Positions 28,472 through 38,002 of a DNA stretch of 64,000 bases are shown one piece after another. Within the stretch, counting starts at the first letter, position 1. Each line of letters opens with the position of its first letter. Source of the stretch: JAWKTV01 sp041398905 (GTDB lineage: Bacteria; Planctomycetota; Planctomycetia; Planctomycetales; Planctomycetaceae). Location: NCBI GenBank assembly GCA_041398905.1, contig JAWKTV010000022.1:6372-70371 (forward strand), given 5' to 3'. The notes below the pieces were generated by a model that saw nothing but the letters and a program-made list of their open reading frames with translations, ran no database searches and had not been told where the DNA came from. The translations under genes were made by a program, and so were the position numbers.

Positions 28472-29437
28472 CTACGGAGCCTGGACGGGGTTGCCGTCAG
28501 ACTTATGACCCAGCCAGTTCCAGGCCTGGAAATCGATGTTCTCGCTGGCGAAGGTCACTTTGGCATCGGCCATGACCATCTGGACTCCGCCGGGATGGTG
28601 GCTGGAGAATCCGCAGTTGTTGCGATAGTCGCCGACGTTGGTGGTGCGGGTGGGGCTGTTGGGCTTCTGACCGGTGAAGGCACCGGGGAAGTTCATGGAG
28701 AAGGCACCGCCCCAGTTGCACTCTTCGGCGTTGCGTTCGCCCATCATGAAGACGTTGCTGGTGCCGTCGGTGATGGCCGCGACACTGACGCGGGTGACAC
28801 CGCGGCCGCCGAAGATGCCCGGATGGGTCCGGGTGGAAATGGTGTGCGAGGCGGCCCACAGGTTCTGCGGGTTGCCGGCACCATCCAGCGTCAGGCAGAA
28901 GTTGAGAGGAGCGGGACAATCGGGGGTACGTGCATCGGGCAGCGTCGGCCCGGCGCAGACGGGGTAGTGCAGCGGCTGCATCTGCCGATTCCCGCCAATG
29001 CCGTCGAAGTCGGTATTCGCGTTGTCGAGGCCGTTATTGGCGTTGGGGTTGGAGGGACAGGTCAGGAGGTCGAAGAATCGGCCTTCAATCAGCGGCAGGT
29101 TGGTGCCCGCGGTGATGTGCTGGCTCCAGTCGATCTGGTCGTAGGTGGGCTTCTGTTCGATGTAGGGCATGAGCGACTCGACCCAGGTGTGCTGCGGTCG
29201 CCCGACGGTCGCCGTGTTGGGCAAGCCATAGGTGCTGGCGAACGGGTACACCTTGAAGTTGCCTTCATAGGAGTGCATGGCGATCACCAGGTTGTGCAGG
29301 TGATCCTGACACTGCGTCTTACGCGCCGCCTCGCGGACCTGCTGCACGGCAGGCAGGAGAAGCGCCACCAGGATCGCGATAATCGCGATCACGACCAGCA
29401 ACTCGATCAATGTAAAACCGGCTCGTCTTCGCAGCAT
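28472..29437 (-). CDS. DUF1559 family prepilin-like secreted protein
   Basis: 321 residues. The N-terminus is a classic type IV prepilin signal: 'RRRAGFTLIELLVVIAIIAILVALLLPAVQQVREAARKTQC', shortened here to its elements: Gly before Phe-Thr, conserved Glu5 of the mature protein, then a hydrophobic helix. The DUF1559 body follows, with 'TDGTSNVFMMGE' and the C-terminal 'GFSSHHPGGVQMVMADAKVTFASENID', which are diagnostic. Planctomycetes carry large families of these proteins; they are presumed to be processed by a prepilin peptidase and assembled or displayed on the surface. The next gene upstream is the usual small lipoprotein partner. Confidence 0.94.
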   Translation of the reverse strand: MLRRRAGFTLIELLVVIAIIAILVALLLPAVQQVREAARKTQCQDHLHNLVIAMHSYEGNFKVYPFASTYGLPNTATVGRPQHTWVESLMPYIEQKPTYDQIDWSQHITAGTNLPLIEGRFFDLLTCPSNPNANNGLDNANTDFDGIGGNRQMQPLHYPVCAGPTLPDARTPDCPAPLNFCLTLDGAGNPQNLWAASHTISTRTHPGIFGGRGVTRVSVAAITDGTSNVFMMGERNAEECNWGGAFSMNFPGAFTGQKPNSPTRTTNVGDYRNNCGFSSHHPGGVQMVMADAKVTFASENIDFQAWNWLGHKSDGNPVQAP

Positions 29438-29534
29438 TTCAGCGGACTCCAGGTATGAGGATTGATTGAAAATCAGTTCGGGCGAGTGGTGGGATCATTG
29501 TCATCCGGCGTGCCGCCGGACGCGGTGGCATGTC

Positions 29535-29998
29535 CTACTTCAAGTCGATGTCATAGGGTCCGCCGCCGTCCGTGACGGTGATCGTGACTCCGGAGGTGGA
29601 GGGTCGGCGAATTTCTTGTCGAACGCGAGCACGCCCTCGATGGGTTTTCCATCATCCGCCATACCGGGCGGTGTCGACCACGACTGTACCCCAACCCGGT
29701 ACTGCCCCGGCAGCGCTCCCTCGGCCGAGCCGGACGCCTTGATTTCGTAGTCGCCATCGGGGCCGATCATGCCGGTGAAGGCCTGCTTGCCATCCTCTGA
29801 AACGAGGGCGACGGTGCCGTTCGACAAGGGTTTGCCATTCGCGGTCACGGTTCCGCTGACTTCGCGCAAGTTCGGATCGGCATCCGATGAGCCTCCGCAA
29901 CCGAGCGAGCAGGCGACGAGTACGCCAGCCAGCCAGAGTCTCATGGAATGGACATATTTCACGCTCAACGTTCCCGCAATCTGTACGTCGTCCGACAT
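29535..29998 (-). CDS. Transthyretin/carboxypeptidase-regulatory-like lipoprotein, one frame break
   Basis: ATG 29998 is favoured by GGAG five bases upstream; ATG 29944 (MRLWLAGVLVACSLGC) is an alternative. A lipobox (ACSLGC-GGS) is followed by a single beta-sandwich domain: 'REVSGTVTANGKPLSNGTVALVSEDG', 'GMIGPDGDYEIKASGSAEGALPGQYRVGVQ', shown here in parts. The frame changes near 29598 (KKFADPP / TSGVTITVTDGGG), giving the natural C-terminus 'PYDIDLK' and the stop TAG at 29535. The pairing with DUF1559 is typical for planctomycetes. Probably a periplasmic or surface lipoprotein; function unknown. Confidence 0.8.
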
Positions 29999-30351
29999 CG
30001 AAACTCCACGGGAGTAGGGAAACAAAGGGCGCAGGCGGCGTGAGAGCATGACCGGAGAGAACTGTCCGGCCGCCACCGATCGGCCACGAAAGCTGTTACC
30101 TGGAGCACCACCCCTCTCTTTAACGTAGCTCATGCCGGACCGACCACGTCAGTTTTGGAGATCGAATCGATTTTTGTTTGAATGAGCCCAACAGCGATGG
30201 ACCTGCCCGCGACGACTTGCTGGCGCTGCGGGCTGGTATTGGGTGGTGGGGGGGGAGGTGGTCGTTTACACCGCTGGCTGTGGCGGGTACCTTGCCGGGA
30301 GGCGAGTCGCATTCGCGGGCCGCCTTTCTCGCATTCCGTTCGGAGTCAATC
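29999..30351. other. Divergent intergenic region
   Basis: A stretch of 353 bases between the minus-strand lipoprotein (29998) and the plus-strand zinc-ribbon gene (30352). Frames across it are shadows. A locally AT-richer segment near 30160-30185 (ATCGATTTTTGTTTGAATG) may lie at a promoter, but no hexamer pair is convincing. Confidence 0.4.
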
Positions 30352-32043
30352 ATGGCTTCCCCAATGATCGTTGCGTGCACCTCCTGCAAATCCAAGCTGA
30401 AGCTGAAGGACGCATCCGCAGTCGGGAAGAAGCTGCGCTGCCCGAAGTGCCAAGAGGTTTTCCTGGTGTCGGCTCCGAAGAAGAAGCCGGCGGCCCAGGC
30501 GGATCCGGATGACGAGTTCGGCGGCTTCGGTGACCTGGACGAAGAGGATTTCGGCGGCGGCGACCTGGGGGACGACGACTTCGGCGATGTTCCCGAGACG
30601 CCCATCCGGCGGAAGGCCGGCTCGGGCGGCGGCTCCAAGTCCGGCAAGACAGGGAAGGGGAAGTCGCGTCGCAAAAGCTCTTCGAGCGGCAACGGCGGAA
30701 AGATCGCGCTGATCGCGGGCCTGATTGTCCTGGGGCTTGGCGTGGTCGGCGGAGGGGTCTACGGCATCTATCTGCTGGCGTCGGGCATGGGCGGGAGTCG
30801 GTTCGCCTGGGTGCCGGCCGACTCGGAGTTCGTGGTTGAGGTCCGCCCGAACGAGGTGTGGAACTCCGGGTTCCTGAGACCACTGCGAGAAAGCGCCGCC
30901 GCCGAGCAGTTCACCAGCCAGATGAAGTCCCAGGTGGACATCGAGCTGTCCGACATCGACCGGATCGTCATCGCGGGCAACAAGACACAGAGTTCCGAGC
31001 CGGTCGTGGTGATGTACACCAACCGTCCGATTGACATGTCCAGTGTCGCCAAAGGGGCGACGACCGCCGACTACAACGGGCACACCCTGTACATGGGAGC
31101 CGGCAGCAAAGGGACCGGATATCTGCCGGCCGACAACATCGTGGTCTTTGGGCCGGATGCGAAAGTGAAGTCGATGATCGACCAGAGTGGCGAGACGGGA
31201 GCGGCGGACAAGTTCGGCTTCATGCCCTCCGGTGGCCACGTGGCGTTCGGGATGCTGCGGCCCTCTCAGAACACGGAGTTGCCAGCCGGGCTGACGATGG
31301 CGGCCGGACAAGTGGACATGAGCACATTGCAGTCGGTCTCGGGCCGGCTGGATTTCGATACGAACCTCGATGCGAGCTTCTCGCTCGCTCTCACCGACTC
31401 GGCCGCGGCTGAGAAGCTGGCGACCGAGATGAACGCGGGGAAGCAGAAGGCAATCGATCAGGCGACGGAGCAGGAGTCGCAGTTGGCGAGCATGCCGGAG
31501 AATCCGTTCGTGAACAAGGAGACGATGCGGAAGATGCTCAGTGCGTCGCGATCGGTTGCCGAAAGTCTGTCCGTTTCTTCGAGCGGGGGGACGGTGGATG
31601 GCAGCGTGCGGGTGCCGGGCGAGATTGTCGATGCCCTGTCCTCGCAACTGGCGATGTTCGCCCCGTTGATGATGAATGCGATGCCGAGTGGGGGCGGGGG
31701 CGGGAGTTCTTTCAGTCCGTCTGACTTCCCGGAGCCGGCAGCGCCGCCGCCGTCGTCCAACTCGCACTCGGGCGGTTCGCCGTCTCGTTCGTCTGGCTCA
31801 CCATCGGGGGCGAGTGATTCGCACAGCGGCGGTTCGTCGTCCGGTGCGGAGCACTCGTCTTCAAGTTCGCCGGTCAACCCTTCCAACTCCGCGCCAGCGG
31901 CGGGTGGTGAACACGCCAGTGCGCACGCGGGTGGCGGCGACCACGCCGCCAGTCGGCCAGCGAATGCCGGCAACGCAGGCGGGGGCGGGGGCGGGGGCGG
32001 TGGTGGCGGCGGAGGCGGTGAGCACGACGGGAAGGACCGGTAA
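30352..32043 (+). CDS. MJ0042 zinc-ribbon membrane protein with low-complexity tail
   Basis: ATG 30352 with GGAG six bases upstream; the longer open frame to 30178 is shadow. Residues ~5-37 are an MJ0042-type zinc ribbon (CTSCKSKLKLKD...LRCPKCQEVF, two CxxC pairs). An acidic Gly/Asp segment and a basic Ser/Lys/Gly segment follow, then one membrane helix (~116-142, IALIAGLIVLGLGVVGGGVYGIYLL as pattern). The exported region has an alpha/beta domain ('FAWVPADSEFVVEVRPNEVW', 'IDRIVIAGNKTQSSEPVVV'). From ~440 on it is Ser/Gly/His-rich and ends in a run of 14 glycines. Similar architecture (cytoplasmic zinc ribbon, one helix, exported part) is frequent in planctomycetes. Function unknown; a one-helix sensor or structural role is possible. 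Confidence 0.8.
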   Translation: MASPMIVACTSCKSKLKLKDASAVGKKLRCPKCQEVFLVSAPKKKPAAQADPDDEFGGFGDLDEEDFGGGDLGDDDFGDVPETPIRRKAGSGGGSKSGKTGKGKSRRKSSSSGNGGKIALIAGLIVLGLGVVGGGVYGIYLLASGMGGSRFAWVPADSEFVVEVRPNEVWNSGFLRPLRESAAAEQFTSQMKSQVDIELSDIDRIVIAGNKTQSSEPVVVMYTNRPIDMSSVAKGATTADYNGHTLYMGAGSKGTGYLPADNIVVFGPDAKVKSMIDQSGETGAADKFGFMPSGGHVAFGMLRPSQNTELPAGLTMAAGQVDMSTLQSVSGRLDFDTNLDASFSLALTDSAAAEKLATEMNAGKQKAIDQATEQESQLASMPENPFVNKETMRKMLSASRSVAESLSVSSSGGTVDGSVRVPGEIVDALSSQLAMFAPLMMNAMPSGGGGGSSFSPSDFPEPAAPPPSSNSHSGGSPSRSSGSPSGASDSHSGGSSSGAEHSSSSSPVNPSNSAPAAGGEHASAHAGGGDHAASRPANAGNAGGGGGGGGGGGGGGEHDGKDR

Positions 32044-32215
32044 GCCTCTGCCAGCCTGCCGCGGGCGGGACTGTTGTCTGAGTTCGACAGCCGGTAACTG
32101 GCAGATCGGGCTATGGACATGGACATGTTCAGAGTCGGGGGTTGGGCAGTCTTGTTGGCCCCCGCGGGGTCTGCGTTTTTCTGAGTGACTTGTGTTCATT
32201 AGTGGAGTTGTGGAG

Positions 32216-33727
32216 ATGCGGCAGTGCTGTCCCGTTGTGCCTGGTGTTCTTCCCCTTGCAAAGCATTGGGCGGTACTGCCGTTCGCGCTGCTGCAACTGC
32301 TGCTGTTCGTCGCGAGCGTCGCGGCCGCAGAGCCCCGGCGGCCGAACATCATCTGGATCATGGCGGACGACCTGGGCTATGGTGATCTTGGCTGCTACGG
32401 TCAGCGGATCATCCAGACTCCGCACCTCGACCAGATGGCGGCGGACGGGATGAAGTTTCGCAACTTCTATGCGGGCGCGACGGTGTGCGCGCCGTCGCGA
32501 TCGGTGCTGATGACCGGCCAGCACATGGGGCATACGCATGTGCGCGGCAACGCGGGCGGGGACATGTCGGTGCAGTCGCTGCGGGACGAGGATGTCACGG
32601 TGGCGGAGGTGCTGAAGGCCGCCGGATACTCGACCGCACTGTGCGGCAAGTGGGGGCTGGGTGACGACATCGAGGGAGGCCGTGCGGGACTGCCGGGGCG
32701 ACAGGGCTTCGACGAGTTCTATGGCTACCTCAACCAGGTGCATGCTCACAACTACTACCCGGAGTTTCTGTGGCATAACACCGAGCAGGTGCCGCTCGCG
32801 AACGAGGTGCACAAGCTGGATGGCAGCTACGGCGGATTCACCGGCGGGTGGGCGACCAAGCGGGTCGATTACAGTCACGACCTGGTGACCGGGCATGCAC
32901 TGGAGTGGGTGCGGCAACAGGGTGACCAGCCGTTCTTTCTGTACCTCGCGCTCACGATCCCACATGCGAACAACGAGGGGACGAAGGGGACAGGGAACGG
33001 CCAGGAGGTGCCGGACCACGGTGTGTACGCCAGCTACGAATGGCCCGCGGCGGACAAGGGACAGGCCGCGATGATCTCGCGGATGGACGCTGATATCGGC
33101 CGGCTGCTGGACCAGCTCTGGCAGCAGGGGATCGCGGAGAACACGGTCGTGTTCTTCACAAGCGATAACGGGCCGCATCAGGAAGGGGGGCACAACCCCG
33201 ACCGCTTCGACCCGAACGGACCGCTGCGTGGATTCAAGCGCGATCTCTACGAAGGGGGGATTCGTGTCCCGCTGATCGTCTGGTGGCCGGGCACCACACC
33301 GGCCGGCCAGGTGTCGAATCACATCGGCTACTTTGGCGACCTGATGGCGACAGCGGCCGAGCTATCGGGGGGAACCGCGCCGGCAGGCATCGATTCAATC
33401 AGCCTCGTCCCCGAGATTACGGGACATCCGGACCAGCAACAGGAGCATCAGTTCCTGTACTGGGAGTTCTATGAGCGCGGGGGGGCGCAGGCGGTCCGGC
33501 GCGGGAACTGGAAGGGGGTCCGTCAGGGATTGCAGAAAGGCGACGTCGAGCTGTTCGACCTCGACTCCGACCTTGGTGAAGCGCGCAATGTCGCCGCGGA
33601 GCATCCGGAGATTGCTCGCGAACTGACTGAGCTGATGACCAATTCGCACCAGCCGCATCCGAACTGGGAGGCGCGCGGGAACTCCGCCGCCAAGCCAGCT
33701 CCCGGAGATGGCCAGCCACGATTCTGA
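32216..33727 (+). CDS. Secreted formylglycine-dependent sulfatase (arylsulfatase family)
   Basis: ATG 32216 with GGAG eight bases upstream, rather than GTG 32192. Signal peptide 'LPFALLQLLLFVASVAAA-EP'. The sulfatase core starts 'RPNIIWIMADDLGYGDLGCYG', with the metal-binding Asp pair. The formylglycine motif C-x-P-S-R is present as Cys91 in 'VCAPSRSVLMTG'. Further family marks are 'CGKWGLGD', 'VVFFTSDNGPHQEGGHNP', 'GGIRVPLIVWWPG' and 'HIGYFGDLMATAAELSG'. At 503 residues it is the usual size for family S1. It hydrolyses sulfate esters of polysaccharides or other compounds; substrate unknown. Activity requires a formylglycine-generating enzyme, not seen in this window. Confidence 0.94.
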   Translation: MRQCCPVVPGVLPLAKHWAVLPFALLQLLLFVASVAAAEPRRPNIIWIMADDLGYGDLGCYGQRIIQTPHLDQMAADGMKFRNFYAGATVCAPSRSVLMTGQHMGHTHVRGNAGGDMSVQSLRDEDVTVAEVLKAAGYSTALCGKWGLGDDIEGGRAGLPGRQGFDEFYGYLNQVHAHNYYPEFLWHNTEQVPLANEVHKLDGSYGGFTGGWATKRVDYSHDLVTGHALEWVRQQGDQPFFLYLALTIPHANNEGTKGTGNGQEVPDHGVYASYEWPAADKGQAAMISRMDADIGRLLDQLWQQGIAENTVVFFTSDNGPHQEGGHNPDRFDPNGPLRGFKRDLYEGGIRVPLIVWWPGTTPAGQVSNHIGYFGDLMATAAELSGGTAPAGIDSISLVPEITGHPDQQQEHQFLYWEFYERGGAQAVRRGNWKGVRQGLQKGDVELFDLDSDLGEARNVAAEHPEIARELTELMTNSHQPHPNWEARGNSAAKPAPGDGQPRF

Positions 33728-34127
33728 ACAGTTCGCCGGGTCGATGTCCCTGCTGAAAATTGTTCAACAGGCGGCGATCCTGCGATGTCGGTGTTCCCCT
33801 CACCGGTCCCGCGAGTCGGCCGTCGGTCGTGATCCCGCCGGTGGACGGAGGCGTTGCTGCGGATCGCCAGCCGTTCATTCGTCGAAGTCACTCACTCCCC
33901 CGCTTGTTCGGCAAACACGGCAGCGGCGCGTGATCCAGACTCGCCGCTTGAAGCGAGTTCGCGCCACAGCGAAGTCGGGTGAGTTGGGTCGTAACGGTTA
34001 AGCGAGACGATGGTCGCAGGCCAGTTGCCATGCGTCGGAGGGGAGTTCGGAGGGGAGTGAAGCGTCGCCGTGACTTGTCGAGATGGTGCCGCCAGGCAAC
34101 CCGTCGGCATGTGTGCCGGCAACAGGG
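33728..34127. other. Intergenic region between convergent genes
   Basis: 400 bases between the sulfatase (plus) and the phosphoglycerate mutase (minus). Open frames here have shadow composition. I see no strong hairpin, RNA gene or repeat. Confidence 0.4.
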
Positions 34128-35341
34128 TTACTTGGCTGGTGGCAGCAGAAAGCGGCCCATCAGGTCGCAGCCGGCGTCGAGGGTCAGGGCAGTTCGCGCG
34201 GCGGCGACTTCGTCGTACGTCGATTCGCCGTCGGGCATGATCCCTGTGCCGCACATGGTGAACGGCACGTAGCCGTGGCTGTGGGTCTTGGTGCGGAGGA
34301 AGGTGGGATGATCGGGTGAGACCAGCAGGCGGTAGTCGCCGCGCTGCTTGAGCGCGGCGTGGATCGGGCCGACGATCAGTTCGTCGATCCGTTCCAGGGC
34401 TTCGACCTTCGCGGCGACGTCGCCTTCGTGCGAGGCTTCGTCGGTCGCTTCGACATGCACGGTGACGTAGTCGTAGCGGTCGAGCGCGGCGATGGCGGCG
34501 CGTCCCTTCGCGGCGTAGTCGGTATCGAGATAGCCGGTCGCTCCGGCGACTTCAATGACATCCCAGCCGAGCAGTCGACCGATGCCACGGAGCAGGTCGA
34601 CCGCGGTGATGACGGCCGCCGAGACACCGAACCGCTCTTTGAAGGGGGCGAACGCCGGGCGTTTTCCCTGTCCCCAGAGCCACACCTGCGTGGCGGGCAG
34701 CTCCCCGCGTTGTTGGCGTGCGCGGTTGACTTCGCTGTCGGCGAACAGCTTCTGGCTCTGCTCCATCAGCGCCCGCAGATCACAGGCGCCCGACCCCATG
34801 GGGAGATGCTCGGCGACCGATTGGTCGGTGATGTCATGCGGCGGGACGGTGTACGTGTCCTCCGCGAACGGAGCTTTGCCGTCGCGTGACCGATACAGCA
34901 GCAGGTTGCGATAACTGACGCCGGGATGAAACTTCCAGTGCTCGCTGCCGCAGCAGTGCCGTTGCAGCAAGGTCAGCAGTCCGCGAGCGTCATCGTTGGA
35001 GACCTGCCCCGCGGTGAAGCTCCGCATCACGCCGTCGATGACGGTGACGAGATTGCAGCGAATGGCCCAGTCGTCGGGGCCCAGTTCGATTCCCTGCGCA
35101 GCGGCCTCGAGCGCGCCCGGCCGGTATGGAACGTTCGCGGCTCGTAGCCGAACAGGCTCATGGTGCCAACGTCGCTGCCGGAGGGCATCGGCAGAGGAAC
35201 GTTGTCGCTTTGTCCTGACAGGCCCAGCGTCGCGACTTCATCCATCTGCGGAGTGCGCGCGGCCTGCAGCGGCGTGCGACCGTCCAACTCCGGCTGCGGT
35301 TCATCGGCGCAGCCGTCGGGAATGATGAGAACGTGTTTCAT
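34128..35341 (-). CDS. Cofactor-independent phosphoglycerate mutase (ApgM family), one frame break
   Basis: ATG 35341 (MKHVLIIPDGCADEP) opens the alkaline-phosphatase-superfamily fold typical of the archaeal-type 2,3-bisphosphoglycerate-independent mutase. The frame changes near 35117 (FHTGRA / LEAAAQGIELGPDDW), where one C seems to be missing, and continues cleanly to 34128. Motifs: 'PLQAARTPQMDEVA', 'GSDVGTMSLFGYEPR' (nucleophile region), 'YDYVTVHVEATDEASHEGD' and the metal ligands in 'LLVSPDHPTFLRTKTHSHGYVPF'. Repaired length ~404 residues, normal for the family. It interconverts 2- and 3-phosphoglycerate in glycolysis; cytoplasmic. Confidence 0.9.
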
Positions 35342-35407
35342 GAATGCCGCCAGCGACGCAATTGAATCGGTTGATCAGACAAGTCCGACGAAGTCCTCGC
35401 GATGTTA

Positions 35408-37714
35408 TCAATCGCGCCGATCGTGGGATACTGGAGATGAAGTCCGCAAGGCAGGCAGGTGGGCGCGGGACCGCCAGACGGGAGGGCCTCCGTGGAGGTC
35501 TGCGTTGGCGGCAAGCGACCCTGCGGTGCTACTGGTCGAACCCCGGGGCTTCCACTCCGGCAGGTGGCTGACCTGCTGTTTCGCGGCGGGTGAGGTCTCA
35601 ATCTTCCAGTCGTCATAGAACGGGCCGAGATTCCGTCCAACGGCCCTGGAGAAGCGGACCAGCCACTCGTCCTTGCGGTCCTGTGTCGTTTTCGGTTTCT
35701 GATTGACCGGGATCGCTCGGTACTCCGCGAAGACCTGCTTGAACGGTGCCCAGCCAAACTCGCGTTTGAGCTGGATGTAGGGCATCAGTTGCTCGAAGGC
35801 TCCGTTGAGCTGGCCCCGCCGTCGAAACTCGCGGGTCATCTCCGCCAGCTTCGCGGGCTGAATGGCCGGGTGCTGGGACGACGTGGGGTTGATTTCGTCC
35901 ATGACAAACATCGAGAACAGGTTGACCGTCACTTCGGTGAGGCCATCCCAGGTCCATTCGGGCTGCTGGTGATTGTGGCCGATTTCGTGGTAGACGCCCC
36001 AGTTCCCCGCGGTGGTGAGTTCGTTGAGGTCGAGGACTTCGCTGGCGAGATTGGGCGGTGCCATAATGGGGTAGCCCGCATGCATGTACCCGTTGGAGAT
36101 CTGGGCATCGATGAGGAATCGCTCCGGCGAGGCCCGCTCGGCCGGCGTGGTCGCGAGTTCGGCGCACTTGTCGAGTACGCGGTCCCAGAAGTCCATCACG
36201 TCGTTCGGTTTGTCGAGATCCCGGATCGCCGTGGAGGGGAGTGTGATGATGAACTTGTCGGACGCCAGTTCGGCCCACGGTCCAGCCAGTTGCCGTTGCC
36301 TAAGCCATTCGGCCTGAGTCGTCTCACCGTGCCGGTACAGTGGAGCGGGGACTCCGCCATCGATGTTGATCTCGATCTCTCCCAGCGCACAGTCCGCCGG
36401 CACCACCACGTACAGCAACCCTCCGAACCCGGAACCGACCGTGGTCTCGGCGGCGGTGAGCGGAAACGCCGTACTCACTTCGGGTGCCCGCTCCCAGCGA
36501 TCGAGCTTCCAGAGCCGATCGGTGTGCGGGCCGATTCGCAGGGAGAGCCCTTTGCCGACGGCGGACCGCGGGGCACTGACCTGCACTGGACTCCCCGCAC
36601 GGACGAACAATCCCGTGCTGTGCCAGCGCGGATGACGGGTGTCGACCTTGATCGCTTTCGTGATGCTGGTCGCCGTCTCGGGTGGTTGCCCGGGGAAAAT
36701 CTCAGCCAGCGGATGAATCTCGCGCGCGGCCGTCGACTGGTCAAGCAATCGCCGGGTCTCGCTGGCGATGTGCAGTCGGGCGATGACATCGGTCGCCGGG
36801 ACGGCGGCGCCACTGCGTGGTACGACCAACTGTTGCCGTTGCGATTTCAGGAACTTGTCCAGTGTCGGACGAAACATCTGATCATCGCCGGGCAGCACGG
36901 AAAGGGCGTTCTCCAGCGTGGCGATGGCCTGCGTTGCGGCGGGACTCTTCGTGTCCGCCCCCGCCGATTGAAGCACGGCCAGCGCCTGGATCGCATGTGT
37001 CGCTTCGGCGTCCTGACCGAGTGACGCGGACTGCCCTCGCTCCACCCAACGTGCCACCCATCCGAGCCCCGCGTGACGAGCGATCCGGTTTCCCGCACAA
37101 TCACGGGTCAGGTTCTCACCCGGCTGCATCTGATAGGTTTCCCAGACCCAGCCGGCACCGCCGATCATCAGGCCGCCCCCGGCGTTGACAAAACGGACGG
37201 CCGCATCGACATCCGTCGGAGCGATCTTCCCCAGGTCGACGACCACCAGATCAAGTCCCCGCAGCGACCTGGACCAGTCGGAGCCTTTCAGGGGCCCCGC
37301 CTGTAGTCCCGAGGCCCGCAATGCCGTCACAAGTTTCTCGTTCTCGACGACCCCGATCTTGAAGCGGCGGGCGTGCTCGGCGGGAGAGTCGGCCGCCCAC
37401 AACATGAGATTCGAGATCAGTTTTCCGGTCTCCTGTTGCTGCAGGGCATCGACGGCCAGGTAGCCATTGTGGCCAAGAATGACGACACGGCCCTTGCCTG
37501 CCCGACCCCCGCCGATGATGGGCAGGCGGGCACCGTCAACCGGGGCTGCCGCGACGACGAAGGAGTCCTCGCCGTACGCCGTAATACAGCCAACCACGCC
37601 AGGCATCGAGATGTCACGAACCCCGTCGAACAACTCGGCAGGAGCTTCGGTCGCGGAAACGACGGTCGCCATGCAGAACAGCAGCATTGCGCAGTGGGAC
37701 AAGGTCCGAGTCAT
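35408..37714 (-). CDS. Secreted M60 family (enhancin/mucinase-like) zinc metallopeptidase
   Basis: 768 residues with a signal peptide (MLLFCMATVVSA-TEA). Residues ~20-330 form an N-terminal alpha/beta domain with 'GKGRVVILGHNGYL' and 'GGGLMIGGAGWVWE', as in proteins with a glutamine-amidotransferase-like fold. Residues ~370-720 are the peptidase M60 domain, with the zinc motif HEIGH (576-580) in 'GNWGVYHEIGHNHQQPEWTW' and the downstream glutamate in 'TEVTVNLFSMFV'. M60 enzymes cleave glycoproteins such as mucins. In an environmental planctomycete the target may be an algal or host glycoprotein, which is inference. The last ~40 residues (after 'HLPEWKPRG') are low in family resemblance, so the natural C-terminus may differ. 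Confidence 0.9.
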   Translation of the reverse strand: MTRTLSHCAMLLFCMATVVSATEAPAELFDGVRDISMPGVVGCITAYGEDSFVVAAAPVDGARLPIIGGGRAGKGRVVILGHNGYLAVDALQQQETGKLISNLMLWAADSPAEHARRFKIGVVENEKLVTALRASGLQAGPLKGSDWSRSLRGLDLVVVDLGKIAPTDVDAAVRFVNAGGGLMIGGAGWVWETYQMQPGENLTRDCAGNRIARHAGLGWVARWVERGQSASLGQDAEATHAIQALAVLQSAGADTKSPAATQAIATLENALSVLPGDDQMFRPTLDKFLKSQRQQLVVPRSGAAVPATDVIARLHIASETRRLLDQSTAAREIHPLAEIFPGQPPETATSITKAIKVDTRHPRWHSTGLFVRAGSPVQVSAPRSAVGKGLSLRIGPHTDRLWKLDRWERAPEVSTAFPLTAAETTVGSGFGGLLYVVVPADCALGEIEINIDGGVPAPLYRHGETTQAEWLRQRQLAGPWAELASDKFIITLPSTAIRDLDKPNDVMDFWDRVLDKCAELATTPAERASPERFLIDAQISNGYMHAGYPIMAPPNLASEVLDLNELTTAGNWGVYHEIGHNHQQPEWTWDGLTEVTVNLFSMFVMDEINPTSSQHPAIQPAKLAEMTREFRRRGQLNGAFEQLMPYIQLKREFGWAPFKQVFAEYRAIPVNQKPKTTQDRKDEWLVRFSRAVGRNLGPFYDDWKIETSPAAKQQVSHLPEWKPRGSTSSTAGSLAANADLHGGPPVWRSRAHLPALRTSSPVSHDRRD

Positions 37715-38002
37715 CAGGTGCGTTGCATCGAAAAGGGAAGTTCAAGTGTCGAGGTCCGCGTGAACGTACGGCGAACGCGGGGCGGCAGTGAGTCTGCTCG
37801 ACGCGGACCGGCCTCCAAATGTAGTCGCACGGTGCGAACGAATCACCCCCGGCGGCGGTGTTGGATGCGCGAAACCCGGTTGCGGGGCCGGTCCAATCCC
37901 TCTTGCCCCGCTTACCGTGTTTCCGCCACAATCCGGCACAGTTCGACGGACCGATTGCGCCGCCCTGCCGCGCGGCGAAGCCAGGCATTCAGGGATGAAC
38001 TC

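Noticed and set aside
31458..32126. Minus-strand frame with a polyproline run
   Set aside because: It is the complement of the poly-glycine tail of the zinc-ribbon protein.
35789..37024. Plus-strand open frame of 411 codons
   Set aside because: Antisense of the M60 peptidase, which carries HEIGH in frame.
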